Counted from the first letter of the stretch, positions 7,655 through 15,690 are shown. The stretch: DNA of 32,320 nt from JAEMQF01 sp031419715 (GCA_031419715.1 JANOLJ010000289.1:1-32320); one strand, 5' to 3'. Program-made: numbers and translations. Notes: generated by a model from the sequence alone, not told the origin.

Positions 7655-8426
7655 AGCTGTGACCGGCACGCAGCGCCAGGCGCACGCGGTGCGCCACTTC
7701 GGCGAAGGCCGGCGTTTCGCGCACGTCCAAGCCGCGGCCAGCGGGCAGGCGGTTTGCGATCACCTCGACGATGCGCCCCGGCCGCGGGCTCATCACCACA
7801 ATGCGGTTCGACAGAAACACCGCCTCCGAGATCGAGTGCGTGACGAATACCACCGTCTTGCCGGTGCGCTCCCACAGGCGCAGCAACTGCTCGTTCAAGT
7901 GGTCGCGCGTGATCTCGTCGAGCGCGCCGAAGGGTTCGTCCATCAGCAGCAGTTTGGGTTCCAGCGCCATCGCTCGGGCAATCGACACGCGCTGCTGCAT
8001 GCCGCCCGACAACTGCCAGGGGAACTTGCGCGCAAAGCCTTCCAGGCCCACCAGTTCGAGCTGCTTCTCGGCGCGTGCGCGGCGCTCCGGCAGTGGCACA
8101 CCCGTGATCTCCAGCGGCAGCATCACATTGCGCAGCACATTGCGCCAGGGGTAGAGTGCCGCCGCTTGAAACACATAGCCATAGGCACGGTCCAGGCGCG
8201 CGCGCTCGGCGCTGACGCCGTTCACGACGATGCTGCCCGAGCTGGGCTGTTCGAGGTCGGCAATCACGCGTAGCAGCGTCGTCTTGCCGCAGCCCGACGG
8301 GCCGATGAATGAGACGAACTCGCCGCGTTCGATGCTCAGGTTCACATGGTCCAGCGCCGCCACCGGCGCATCGCCCGTGTTGAAGACGAGGCACAGGTCC
8401 TTCGCGTCAACAACGGGCTGCGCCAT
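7644..8426 (-). CDS. ABC transporter ATP-binding protein, nitrate/taurine/HMP type
   Basis: Cytoplasmic ATPase of 260 residues that powers the importer encoded downstream. Walker A GPSGCGKTT is at residues 42-50, the Q-loop in YVFQAAALYPW near 87, the signature LSGGMQQR at 139-146, Walker B LLLMDEP at about 159-165 and the H-loop His at about 197. It most resembles the SsuB/TauB/ThiZ group, which pairs with THI5/NMT1-type binding proteins such as the one at the end of this operon. The ATG at 8426 overlaps the stop of the hydrolase gene as TGATG, joining transport and catabolism in one translational chain. Confidence 0.92.
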   Translation of the reverse strand: MAQPVVDAKDLCLVFNTGDAPVAALDHVNLSIERGEFVSFIGPSGCGKTTLLRVIADLEQPSSGSIVVNGVSAERARLDRAYGYVFQAAALYPWRNVLRNVMLPLEITGVPLPERRARAEKQLELVGLEGFARKFPWQLSGGMQQRVSIARAMALEPKLLLMDEPFGALDEITRDHLNEQLLRLWERTGKTVVFVTHSISEAVFLSNRIVVMSPRPGRIVEVIANRLPAGRGLDVRETPAFAEVAHRVRLALRAGHSYED

Positions 8427-9700
8427 CAGGGGGCGACCCCGGCGCGCTCCAGCATCGCATGCAGCAGCACATTGCAGCCGGCTGTGATGTGTTCGGGCTT
8501 CGCGTCTTCGATCTCGTTGTGGCTGATGCCGTCTTTGCACGGGATGAAAATCATGCCGGCCGGCGCGAGGCGCGCCATGTACACGGCGTCGTGCCCGGCG
8601 CCGGAGACGACCGGCATATTGCTGTAGCCGAGCAGCGCCGCGGCCCGCGCCACCGCGCTCACGCACTCGCCGTGAAATGCCTGCGCCGGGTAGGCCGACA
8701 CCGGCTCGATCTGGATGGGCAAACCGCTCTCGGCGCTCAGGCGCGCGGCGACACCGCGGATGTCGGCGTCCATCGCGTCGCAGAGGGCATCGCTCGCGTT
8801 GCGCAGGTCGATCGAGAACTTGACGCGCCCGGGAATCACGTTGCGGCTGTTCGGATGCACCTGCACCATGCCCACCGTGCCGCGGCCGTGCGGCGGATGG
8901 CGGTGCGCGCACGCCACCACCTCGCGCATCAGCACGGCGGCGACTTGCAGCGCGTCTTTGCGCAGCGCCATCGGCGTCGGGCCGGCGTGCGCCTCCATGC
9001 CGGTCACCGTGCAGTCGTACCAGCGGATGCCGAGCACGCCGCTGACCACGCCGATCGTCTTGTCGTTGTCCTCTAACACCGGGCCTTGCTCGATGTGGGT
9101 TTCGAAATAGGTGCCGATAGCGTGCGCGCCTGGCTCCTCGGCGCCGAGGTAACCAATGCGCGTGAGTTCATCTTTCACCGATTTGCCTTCGGTGTCTTTC
9201 GCGGCATACGCGTGCTCCAGCGTGAACGCCTTGGCGAACACGCCCGAGCCCATCATCACCGGCACGAAGCGCGAGCCTTCTTCATTCGTCCAGAAAGCCA
9301 CTTCGATCGGCGCCTCGGTCTGAATGCCGTGGTCGTTGAGGGTGCGCACCACTTCCAGCCCGGCGAGCACGCCGTAGTTGCCGTCGAACTTGCCGCCTGT
9401 GGGCTGGGTGTCGATGTGGCTGCCCGTCATCACCGGCGGCAGTTTGTTGTTGCGCCCGGCACGGCGCATGAAGCCATTGCCGATTTTGTCGATGGTCACC
9501 GTCATGCCCGCCTCACGCGCCCAGCGCGTGACGAGGTCGCGGCCCTGCTTGTCCAGGTCGGTCAGCGTGAGGCGGCACACGCCGCCCTTGGGTGTGGCGC
9601 CGATCTTGGCGAGTTCCATCAGCGAGTCCCACAGGCGCTTGCCGTCGATGCGCAGTTCGGTCGTGCGGGTGGAGGTCGCGGGGGCGTGGGTGATGGCCAT
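8426..9700 (-). CDS. Zn-dependent N-carbamoyl amino acid hydrolase / beta-ureidopropionase
   Basis: M20-family amidohydrolase of 424 residues (HyuC/AmaB/beta-ureidopropionase type). It should remove the carbamoyl group of N-carbamoyl-beta-alanine, giving beta-alanine, CO2 and ammonia, the last step of reductive uracil breakdown. Likely metal ligands are His95 in GSHIDTQPTGGKFDGNYG and Asp106, Glu in WTNEEGSRF (about 139-140), His201 in ETHIEQG, and a His in GAGHDAVYM near the end; the dimerisation domain lies between. ATG 9700 has GGAGAG at 9706-9711. Family members also act on hydantoin-derived N-carbamoyl-L-amino acids or allantoate; the neighbouring preTA and dihydropyrimidinase favour the pyrimidine role. 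Confidence 0.88.
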   Translation of the reverse strand: MAITHAPATSTRTTELRIDGKRLWDSLMELAKIGATPKGGVCRLTLTDLDKQGRDLVTRWAREAGMTVTIDKIGNGFMRRAGRNNKLPPVMTGSHIDTQPTGGKFDGNYGVLAGLEVVRTLNDHGIQTEAPIEVAFWTNEEGSRFVPVMMGSGVFAKAFTLEHAYAAKDTEGKSVKDELTRIGYLGAEEPGAHAIGTYFETHIEQGPVLEDNDKTIGVVSGVLGIRWYDCTVTGMEAHAGPTPMALRKDALQVAAVLMREVVACAHRHPPHGRGTVGMVQVHPNSRNVIPGRVKFSIDLRNASDALCDAMDADIRGVAARLSAESGLPIQIEPVSAYPAQAFHGECVSAVARAAALLGYSNMPVVSGAGHDAVYMARLAPAGMIFIPCKDGISHNEIEDAKPEHITAGCNVLLHAMLERAGVAP

Positions 9701-9730
9701 GGAAGCTCTCCTGGTTGAACTGGGTTCAGG

Positions 9731-9830
9731 GTGTGTCAGCGTGGTTCAGCGTGAGTCGGCCTGGTTCAGCGTGCGTCGGCATGAGTCGGCCTGGTTCGGC
9801 GTGCCTCGGCGCGGTTCAGCGTTGCACGGC
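9731..9830. repeat. 10-bp imperfect tandem repeat between two operon genes
   Basis: Ten consecutive 10-mers fit the pattern NTGNNTCRGC loosely, for example GTGGTTCAGC, GTGAGTCGGC, CTGGTTCAGC, GTGCGTCGGC and ATGAGTCGGC. The array fills most of the 115-bp gap between the hydrolase and dihydropyrimidinase genes, and its right end contains the dihydropyrimidinase stop codon (9816-9818). Confidence 0.7.
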
Positions 9831-11267
9831 AGTCGGCGCGAGATCGTGCGCGCGCTTGGCCACCGCCTGGAAATTGGCGCCGAACGCCGGACGCTTCAGG
9901 TAGCGCCCCTGCCCAGCTTGCGCGCGCAGATCGCCATTCGCATAGACGATGCGCCCGCCGCTCACGGTGTAGCTCGGTATGCCGCGCACCGTGCGCCCTT
10001 CGAAGATGTTGAAGTCGAGCTTGGAGTGCTGGGTCTTGGCCGACAGCGTCTTCGTGCCTTGCGGATCCCACAGCACCAGGTCTGCGTCGGCGCCCTCCGT
10101 GATCACGCCTTTGCGCGGGTACAGATTGAACAGCTTGGCGGCGTTCGCGGAAGTGATGGCGACGAACTCGCTGGGCGTCAGGCGCCCGCTGTTCACACCA
10201 GCGTCCCAGATCACGGCCATGCGCTCCTCGATCCCGCCGCAGCCATTCGGGATCAGCGCAAAGTTGTCTTTGCCCGCCGCCTTTTGCGCGGCGCAGAACG
10301 TGCAATGGTCGGTCGCGGTGGTGTGCAGGCTGCCCGATTGCAAGCCGCGCCACAAAACCTCTTGATGCGCCTTCGGCCGGAACGGCGGGCTCATCACATG
10401 CGCTGCGGCGCGGGTGAAGTCGGGGTCGCGATACACGCTGTCGTCGATCAGCAAATGCCCGGCCAGAACTTCACCATAAACGCGCTGACCACGCGCCCGG
10501 GCACGGGCAATGGCCTCGGCCGATTCGATGCACGACACATGCACCACATAGATCGGCACGCCCAGCACATCGGCAATCGCAATCGCCCGGTTCGCGGCTT
10601 CGCCCTCCACCATCGGCGGGCGCGAAAGCGGGTGCCCTTCCGGGCCGGTGATGCCGTTTCTGAACACCTCCTGCTGGAGCAGGTAGACGAGTTCGCCGTT
10701 TTCGGCGTGCACCGTGGGCATGGCGCCGAGTTCGAGCGCGCGGCGGAAGCTGTTCACCAGCGTCTCGTCGTCGCACATGATGGCGTTCTTGTAGGCCATG
10801 AAGTGCTTGAAGCTGTTCACGCCCTCCTCTTTGACGAGCGTGCCCATGTCGGCGTGTACCGATTCGCTCCACCAGGTGACGGCGACGTGAAAGCTGTAGT
10901 CGGCCGCCGCCTTCTCGGCCCAGCCGCGCCACTTGCGGTAGGCGTCGATCAGCGGCTCCTGCGGCGCGGGGATCACGAAGTCGATGATGCTCGTCGTGCC
11001 GCCCGCCAGGCCGGCCGCCGTGCCGCTGAAGAAGTCGTCCACCGCCACCGTGCCCATGAAGGGCAGTTGCATGTGGGTGTGCGGGTCGATGCCGCCGGGC
11101 AGCAGGTACTGGCCGGAGCCATCGAGCGTTTGCGTGCCGGCCGGCGCTTGGGCAGCGGCAGCCGCGCCCAGCGCGGCAATGCGGCCGTCGACACACAGCA
11201 CGTCGGCCACGCTCTCGCGATCGGCATTGACGACGGTGGCGCCGCGGATCAACAGGGCTTGGTTCAT
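9816..11267 (-). CDS. hydA: Dihydropyrimidinase (D-hydantoinase)
   Basis: Cyclic amidohydrolase of 483 residues that opens dihydrouracil or dihydrothymine to the N-carbamoyl-beta-amino acid. The binuclear zinc site is complete: His63 and His65 in DPHTHMQLPF, the carbamylated Lys160 in FKHFMAYKNA, His187 in VHAEN, His243 in YVVHVS and Asp320 in TATDHC. The C-terminal region has FNLYPRKGVITEGADADLVLWDP, typical of the family. ATG 11267 is preceded by GGAG (11274-11277), which lies just before the preA stop, so the genes are tightly coupled. It sits between PreTA and the carbamoyl hydrolase, in pathway order. Confidence 0.94.
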   Translation of the reverse strand: MNQALLIRGATVVNADRESVADVLCVDGRIAALGAAAAAQAPAGTQTLDGSGQYLLPGGIDPHTHMQLPFMGTVAVDDFFSGTAAGLAGGTTSIIDFVIPAPQEPLIDAYRKWRGWAEKAAADYSFHVAVTWWSESVHADMGTLVKEEGVNSFKHFMAYKNAIMCDDETLVNSFRRALELGAMPTVHAENGELVYLLQQEVFRNGITGPEGHPLSRPPMVEGEAANRAIAIADVLGVPIYVVHVSCIESAEAIARARARGQRVYGEVLAGHLLIDDSVYRDPDFTRAAAHVMSPPFRPKAHQEVLWRGLQSGSLHTTATDHCTFCAAQKAAGKDNFALIPNGCGGIEERMAVIWDAGVNSGRLTPSEFVAITSANAAKLFNLYPRKGVITEGADADLVLWDPQGTKTLSAKTQHSKLDFNIFEGRTVRGIPSYTVSGGRIVYANGDLRAQAGQGRYLKRPAFGANFQAVAKRAHDLAPTAVQR

Positions 11268-11278
11268 GGCATTCTCCT

Positions 11279-12586
11279 TCAGGCTTGCACGGTTCGCATC
11301 GGGTTGTTCGGGTGCGTGGTCCAGTTGGCGTAGGCGCCGCTCACTGTCAGTCCGGTACGCGGGTCGATTTCGCCGGCCGCCAACGCACGCATCGTGATGG
11401 TATCGGGCACCGGGCAGATCGACACGCACAAGTTGCAGCCCACGCATTCTGCGTCGATCACCTCGAAGTGGCGCTTCCCGTCCTTGACCGCCGTGATCGC
11501 CTGGTGCGCCGTGTCTTCGCACACCACATGGCAGCGGCCGCACTGGATGCACGACGTCTGGTTGATGACAGCCTTCTCCACATGGTTCAGGTTCAGCGCG
11601 TTCCAGTCTTTCACGCTGCCCACGGCGCGGCCGCGAAAGTCTTCGATGCGCCGGTAGCCCTGCTCGTCCATGAAGTTGGAAAGACCGTCACACATGTCCT
11701 GCACGATCTTGAAGCCATAGACCATCGCCGCCGTGCACACCTGAACGTTGCCGCAACCCAGGGCGATGAACTCCGCCGCGTCGCGCCAAGTCGTGATGCC
11801 GCCTATGCCTGAGAGCGGCAGAGCGGCGGTTTGCGGATCGCGCGCGATTTCGGCGACCATGTTCAGCGCGATGGGCTTCACCGCGGCGCCGCAGTAGCCG
11901 CCATGCGAACCCCAGCCGCCGACGCTCGGGCTCATCACCATGCGCTCCAGGTCGACCCCCATCACCGAATTCACTGTGTTGATCAGGCTCACCGCGTCGG
12001 CGCCGCCAGCGCGTGCCGCGCGCGCCGGCAGGCGCACATCGGTGATGTTGGGCGTGAGCTTCACAATCACCGGCAGCTTCGTGTGGTGCTTGCACCACTG
12101 CGTGATGCGCTCGATGTACTCCGGCACCTGGCCCACCGCCGCGCCCATGCCGCGCTCGCTCATGCCGTGCGGGCAGCCGAAGTTCAGCTCCACGCCGTCG
12201 GCCCCCGTGTCTTGCACCATCGCCAAAATGCGCCGCCACGATTCTTCGACCAGCGGCACCATCAGCGAGACGAGCACCGCGCGGTCCGGCCAGCGGCGCT
12301 TGACGCGGGCGATCTCGTCCAGGTTCGTGTGCAGCGGCCGGTCGGCGATCAGCTCGATGTTGTTGAAGCCGATCACACGCCGGTCCGCGGCAAGCAGCGC
12401 CCCGTACCGCGGGCCATTGACGTTGACGATGGGCGGGTCTTCGCCGAGAGTCTTCCAGACCACGCCGCCCCAGCCCGCCTCGAAGGCGCGGTTCACGTTG
12501 TATTCCTTGTCGGTGGGCGGCGCCGAGGCGAGCCAGAACGGATTCGGGCTCTTGATGCCGGCAAAGCTGCTCCTCAGGTCAGCCAT
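11279..12586 (-). CDS. preA: NAD-dependent dihydropyrimidine dehydrogenase subunit PreA
   Basis: FMN- and iron-sulfur-containing catalytic subunit, 435 residues, that reduces uracil or thymine to the 5,6-dihydro form with electrons from PreT. The dihydroorotate-dehydrogenase-like barrel starts with FAGIKSPNPFWLASAPPTDK and has ELNFGCPHGMSERGMG and VIVKLTPNITD, plus the FMN phosphate-binding GIGGITTW. The C-terminus has two [4Fe-4S] clusters, CIQCGRCHVVC (about 346-356) and CVGCNLCVSICP (about 379-390). ATG 12586 has AGGAG in front and overlaps the end of preT by 8 nt. Members of this family may also run in the oxidative direction. Confidence 0.95.
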   Translation of the reverse strand: MADLRSSFAGIKSPNPFWLASAPPTDKEYNVNRAFEAGWGGVVWKTLGEDPPIVNVNGPRYGALLAADRRVIGFNNIELIADRPLHTNLDEIARVKRRWPDRAVLVSLMVPLVEESWRRILAMVQDTGADGVELNFGCPHGMSERGMGAAVGQVPEYIERITQWCKHHTKLPVIVKLTPNITDVRLPARAARAGGADAVSLINTVNSVMGVDLERMVMSPSVGGWGSHGGYCGAAVKPIALNMVAEIARDPQTAALPLSGIGGITTWRDAAEFIALGCGNVQVCTAAMVYGFKIVQDMCDGLSNFMDEQGYRRIEDFRGRAVGSVKDWNALNLNHVEKAVINQTSCIQCGRCHVVCEDTAHQAITAVKDGKRHFEVIDAECVGCNLCVSICPVPDTITMRALAAGEIDPRTGLTVSGAYANWTTHPNNPMRTVQA

Positions 12587-14075
12587 GGTGGGTCTCCTGC
12601 ATCGTCGTGTTGGGGTTTGCGGTGCCGCGCAGCGCGGCATCGATCGACAGCGCCGCGCGCTTGCCGTGCTCGACCGCTTCCACCGTCAGGTCTTGCCCGC
12701 CGTGGCGGCAATCGCCGCCGGCCCAGACGCGCGCGTGGCTCGTTCGGCCGTCGGCGTCGGTCGCGATGCGGCCGTCCTTCAGCGCAAGCGCCGCGCTGGC
12801 GCGCTCGCCGACGGACAGGCTGGTGGACTTGCTCGCGGTCTCACCGAGGGTTTCACCGAGAGTCTCACCGAGTGTCTCGCCGAGTGTCTCGCCGAGGCGC
12901 CCTCCGAGGGGTTCGAGAACAAGAGTCTGACCGATCGCCTTCAACACCATGTCAGCCTCGAGCGTGAATGTCTCGCCGGTCTCGACAAGCTTGCCGCCTT
13001 GCAGCGCGGTCACCGCGAAGCGCACGCCGCTGAGCGCGCCGTCGTCGCACACCACCTCCTTTGGTGCAGCCCAATGGCGAATCGTCACGCCGTTCGTCCG
13101 CGCCCAATCCTGTTCGACGCTCGAGGCCGACATCGCATCAATCCCACGCCGGTAGACGATCGTCACTGTGTCGGCGCCGAGCAGGCGCGACTGCACTGCC
13201 GCGTCTACCGCCGTCATGCCCCCGCCGATGACGACGACGCGCCGCCCCACCGGCACGCTGGCCGGGTCTGATTGGCGCAGCTCGGCGATGAACTCCACTG
13301 CGTCGCGCACGCCAGCCATACTCGGCTCGGCAATGCCCAGCGCATTGACTCCGGCCAGGCCGACGCCGAGGAAGACGGCGTCGTATTCGCCGAGCAGGCC
13401 ATCGAGCGTGAAGTCACGCCCCAATTGCCGGTTGCTCTGAACCTCAATGCCGCCGATCGAGAGCAGCCACGCCACCTCTTGCTGCGCGAAGCCGCCCACC
13501 GTCTTGTAGGTGGCCAGGCCGTACTCGTTCAGCCCACCGAGTTTGGGCAAAGCGTCGAACAGCACGACCGCGTGGCCACGCCGCGCCAGGCCGTGGGCAC
13601 ACGCCAGCCCCGCCGGGCCGGCACCGACCACCGCAATGCGCCGGCCCGTCGCGGGTGCGCGTGTGAACAGCGGTGCGCCGGGTTTGGCGAAGTAGGCGTC
13701 AGTCGCGTAACGCTGCAGCGCGCCGATCTCCACCGGCTTGTCTTCATTCGCATTGCGCACGCAGGCCTGTTCACACAGCACCTCGGTGGGGCAGACGCGC
13801 GCGCACATGCCGCCCAGCGGGTTCGCCTCCAGAATCGCGCGCGCCGCGCCGCGCAGGTTGTCTTGCGCGATGCGCTGGATGAAGCTGGGAACGTCGATGC
13901 CCGTCGGGCATGCAGCGATGCAGGGCGCGTCGAAACAGTAGTAGCAGCGCTCGGCTTCGATAAGCGCCTGCGCCCGCGTGAGCGGCGGGTGCGCGTCGTC
14001 GAAATTGCGGGCGTAGTCGGCCAGGTTCAGGCGCCCGGCATGCAGGCCGCAGGCTCGCGGGTCGGGTGTGTTCAA
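12579..14075 (-). CDS. preT: NAD-dependent dihydropyrimidine dehydrogenase subunit PreT
   Basis: FAD and iron-sulfur subunit, 498 residues, that takes electrons from NAD(P)H and passes them to PreA. N-terminal cluster ligands are C44, C47, C52 and C56 in CYYCFDAPCIAACP, then C91, C95, C101 and C105. The FAD site GAGPAG is at about 151-156 and the nucleotide site VVIGGGMTAVDAA follows. The best start is TTG 14075, because GGAGG stands 6 nt upstream; the open frame further up is low-complexity antisense of the regulator gene. Odd feature: residues about 393-413 are a repeated LGET insert coded by five 12-bp units. First gene of the operon, divergent from the TetR gene. Confidence 0.92.
   Translation of the reverse strand: MNTPDPRACGLHAGRLNLADYARNFDDAHPPLTRAQALIEAERCYYCFDAPCIAACPTGIDVPSFIQRIAQDNLRGAARAILEANPLGGMCARVCPTEVLCEQACVRNANEDKPVEIGALQRYATDAYFAKPGAPLFTRAPATGRRIAVVGAGPAGLACAHGLARRGHAVVLFDALPKLGGLNEYGLATYKTVGGFAQQEVAWLLSIGGIEVQSNRQLGRDFTLDGLLGEYDAVFLGVGLAGVNALGIAEPSMAGVRDAVEFIAELRQSDPASVPVGRRVVVIGGGMTAVDAAVQSRLLGADTVTIVYRRGIDAMSASSVEQDWARTNGVTIRHWAAPKEVVCDDGALSGVRFAVTALQGGKLVETGETFTLEADMVLKAIGQTLVLEPLGGRLGETLGETLGETLGETLGETASKSTSLSVGERASAALALKDGRIATDADGRTSHARVWAGGDCRHGGQDLTVEAVEHGKRAALSIDAALRGTANPNTTMQETHHG
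12838..12897. repeat. Five 12-bp tandem repeats inside preT
   Basis: Five adjacent 12-mers: GTCTCACCGAGG, GTTTCACCGAGA, GTCTCACCGAGT, GTCTCGCCGAGT and GTCTCGCCGAGG. On the minus strand they code the repeated LGET of PreT. The unit is a multiple of three, so a change in copy number keeps the reading frame. Confidence 0.9.
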
Positions 14076-14198
14076 GGAAAACCTCCGTTTCGGGTGGCAC
14101 GCGCAGCGAACGCTCCCGCACAGGCCGGCGCAGGCGGTTCGCTCAAGTACGCCAAAGCACATTCCAGGCCCGCCGAACAGGCCGCTTGCCGGCACAAC

Positions 14199-14214
14199 TT
14201 TACTGCCTGGTAAA
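14199..14214. promoter_or_regulatory. Candidate TetR operator 1 in the preT/regulator intergenic region
   Basis: TTTACTGCCTGGTAAA: 5-bp inverted arms TTTAC/GTAAA around a 6-bp centre, total 16 bp, a size usual for TetR-family sites. It lies between the divergent starts at 14075 and 14276. Confidence 0.5.
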
Positions 14215-14216
14215 TC

Positions 14217-14232
14217 TTTGCGGACCCGCAAA
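14217..14232. promoter_or_regulatory. Candidate TetR operator 2 in the preT/regulator intergenic region
   Basis: TTTGCGGACCCGCAAA: perfect 7-bp inverted arms TTTGCGG/CCGCAAA around AC, total 16 bp. Its centre is 18 bp from that of the first palindrome, and both begin TTT and end AAA. Binding by the adjacent regulator is inferred. Confidence 0.5.
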
Positions 14233-14275
14233 AACCCGCACTGGCGCGGCGCAGTGCGCTCGCCACAATCGCGCC

Positions 14276-15067
14276 ATGAGCATTGCACCCCGAGGGCGAA
14301 CGGCATCGCCCAAGCGCAGCAAGCCCGCGGCCAGCGGGCTGCGTGCGGGTGCGGGTGCGGGTGCGGGTGCGGGTGCGGGTGCGGGTATGGGTATGGGTGC
14401 GGGTGTGGGGGCGAGCGCAACTGCGCGCGCGGTCGCAGGCGAACCCACCCGCGCGCCGCGCGCCGCGCGGGTGCACAAGCAGCAGCAGATCCTGCTGGAG
14501 GCCGAGCGGCAGTTTGCGCGCTTCGGCTTCGAGGGTGTGTCGCTGGAAAACATTGCCGCTGCGCTAGGCATCAGCCGGCAGAACATGCTCTACTATTTTT
14601 CGAGCAAGGACGACCTGTACGGCGCCGTGCTCGACAACGTGCTGGAGTCCTGGCTGGACAGCATGGACGTGCTGGCCCGGGAAGACGACCCCGAGGCTGC
14701 GGTCGCCAGCTACATCCTGGCCAAGCTGCGCTTCTCGGCGCAACGCCCCAGCGGCTCGGCGGTGTTCACACGCGAAGTCATGGCCGGCGCGCCGCGCTAT
14801 GCCGAGAAACTTGCGCAGCGCGTCATCCCGCACCTGCGCCGCGACGTGCGAACCTTCGAGAAGTGGGCACGCCAGGGTTTGATCGAGCGCGTCGATTTCA
14901 CGCACCTGATGTTCGTCATCTGGTCGGCGACGCAAGCCTACGCCGACCTGGCGCCGCAGTTCGCGCTGTTCATCGGCAAGAAAAAACTCGACGACACGGA
15001 TTTTGCGGCGGCGCATGCGCTGCTCACGCGGGTCGTGATGGGCAGTTTGCGCAAGGCCGCGCGCTGA
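14276..15067 (+). CDS. TetR/AcrR-family regulator, RutR-like
   Basis: Transcription factor of 263 residues, divergent from the pyrimidine operon. The helix-turn-helix lies at about 85-112 (FEGVSLENIAAALGISRQNM, then LYYFSSKDDLYGAVL). The C-terminal ligand domain has the RutR/YcdC-like VFTREVMAGAPRYAEKL and ends VVMGSLRKAAR. RutR senses uracil and related pyrimidines, so this protein probably represses or activates preTA and its transport genes, likely through the two palindromes ahead of its start; it may also control itself. An unusual N-terminal extension of about 65 residues precedes the DNA-binding domain and includes an Ala-Gly run coded by a hexanucleotide repeat. The assignment to the family is firm, the ligand is inferred. 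Confidence 0.88.
   Translation: MSIAPRGRTASPKRSKPAASGLRAGAGAGAGAGAGAGMGMGAGVGASATARAVAGEPTRAPRAARVHKQQQILLEAERQFARFGFEGVSLENIAAALGISRQNMLYYFSSKDDLYGAVLDNVLESWLDSMDVLAREDDPEAAVASYILAKLRFSAQRPSGSAVFTREVMAGAPRYAEKLAQRVIPHLRRDVRTFEKWARQGLIERVDFTHLMFVIWSATQAYADLAPQFALFIGKKKLDDTDFAAAHALLTRVVMGSLRKAAR
14345..14410. repeat. Hexanucleotide GCGGGT repeat inside the TetR gene
   Basis: Eleven 6-bp units: seven GCGGGT, two ATGGGT, one GCGGGT and a final GTGGGG. They encode alternating Ala-Gly, then Met-Gly and Val-Gly, at residues 24-45 of the regulator. Copy-number change would not shift the frame. Confidence 0.92.
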
Positions 15068-15194
15068 TGCACACCGCGCCCGCCATAGGCATCCTTCGGG
15101 CGCGCCCCCGCCAGCCAGCGGTAACCCTTGATCTCACAAGGCTTAGGGCGGCCTACCAAAATCTCCGGCCATTGCAACCTCAGGAGACCGCCTC

Positions 15195-15689
15195 GTGGCC
15201 AGACTCAACGTCAACGGGCAAGTGCGCGAGCACAGGGCCGAAGCCGACACGCCCCTGCTGTGGGTGCTGCGCGAGCAACTGGGATTGACTGGCACAAAAT
15301 ACGGTTGCGGTGTCGCGCAGTGCGGCGCGTGCACGGTGCACATCGACGGCGCGCCGGTGCGCAGTTGCGTGATGCCGGTGAGCGCGGTGCAGGCGAGCCA
15401 GAAGATCACGACGATCGAAGGCCTGCACCCGCAGGGTGCGCATGCGCTGCAAAAGGCCTGGGTGGAGAACGATGTGCCGCAATGCGGTTATTGCCAGAGC
15501 GGGATGCTGATGGCCGCCGCCGCGCTGCTGAAAGACAAACCGAAACCCAGCGACGCCGACATCGACGCGGCCATGACCAACATCTGCCGTTGTGGCACCT
15601 ACAACCGGGTGCGCGCGGCGATCAAGCAGGCCGCGGGTGAGATCAAGACCTCCGGGTTGGACATCGTGCATGTGGCGAGGAGCGTATAG
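15195..15689 (+). CDS. Molybdenum hydroxylase 2Fe-2S subunit (isoquinoline 1-oxidoreductase alpha type)
   Basis: Small iron-sulfur subunit, 164 residues, of the xanthine oxidase/aldehyde dehydrogenase superfamily. The plant-ferredoxin-type cluster uses C38, C43, C46 and C58 (YGCGVAQCGACTVHIDG), and the second helical cluster uses C97, C100, C131 and C133 (PQCGYCQSG and NICRCGTY). It passes electrons from the Mo subunit to an external acceptor; with no FAD subunit nearby, a c-type cytochrome is the likely acceptor. The GTG start 15195 has AGGAG at 15182-15186. The Mo subunit gene follows, separated only by the stop codon and one base from a structured repeat. Confidence 0.92.
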   Translation: MARLNVNGQVREHRAEADTPLLWVLREQLGLTGTKYGCGVAQCGACTVHIDGAPVRSCVMPVSAVQASQKITTIEGLHPQGAHALQKAWVENDVPQCGYCQSGMLMAAAALLKDKPKPSDADIDAAMTNICRCGTYNRVRAAIKQAAGEIKTSGLDIVHVARSV

Positions 15690-15690
15690 C

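Noticed and set aside
9378..11333. Plus-strand open frame of about 650 codons
   Set aside because: It runs antisense to the well-supported dihydropyrimidinase and hydrolase genes, has no recognisable domain, and reflects third-position GC bias.
14345..14410. CRISPR-like array from the GCGGGT repeats
   Set aside because: Units are 6 bp without spacers; they form a coding microsatellite, not a CRISPR.
12579..14420. PreT starting about 115 codons further upstream with a His-Pro repeat
   Set aside because: The extra residues are antisense of the regulator's Ala-Gly repeat; the TTG at 14075 has a strong ribosome-binding site and marks where PreT homology begins.
15068..15194. Regulatory or attachment site between the TetR and 2Fe-2S genes
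   Set aside because: Weak partial inverted repeats around AACCCTTGATCTCACAAGG are visible but no convincing palindrome, promoter or duplicated flank.
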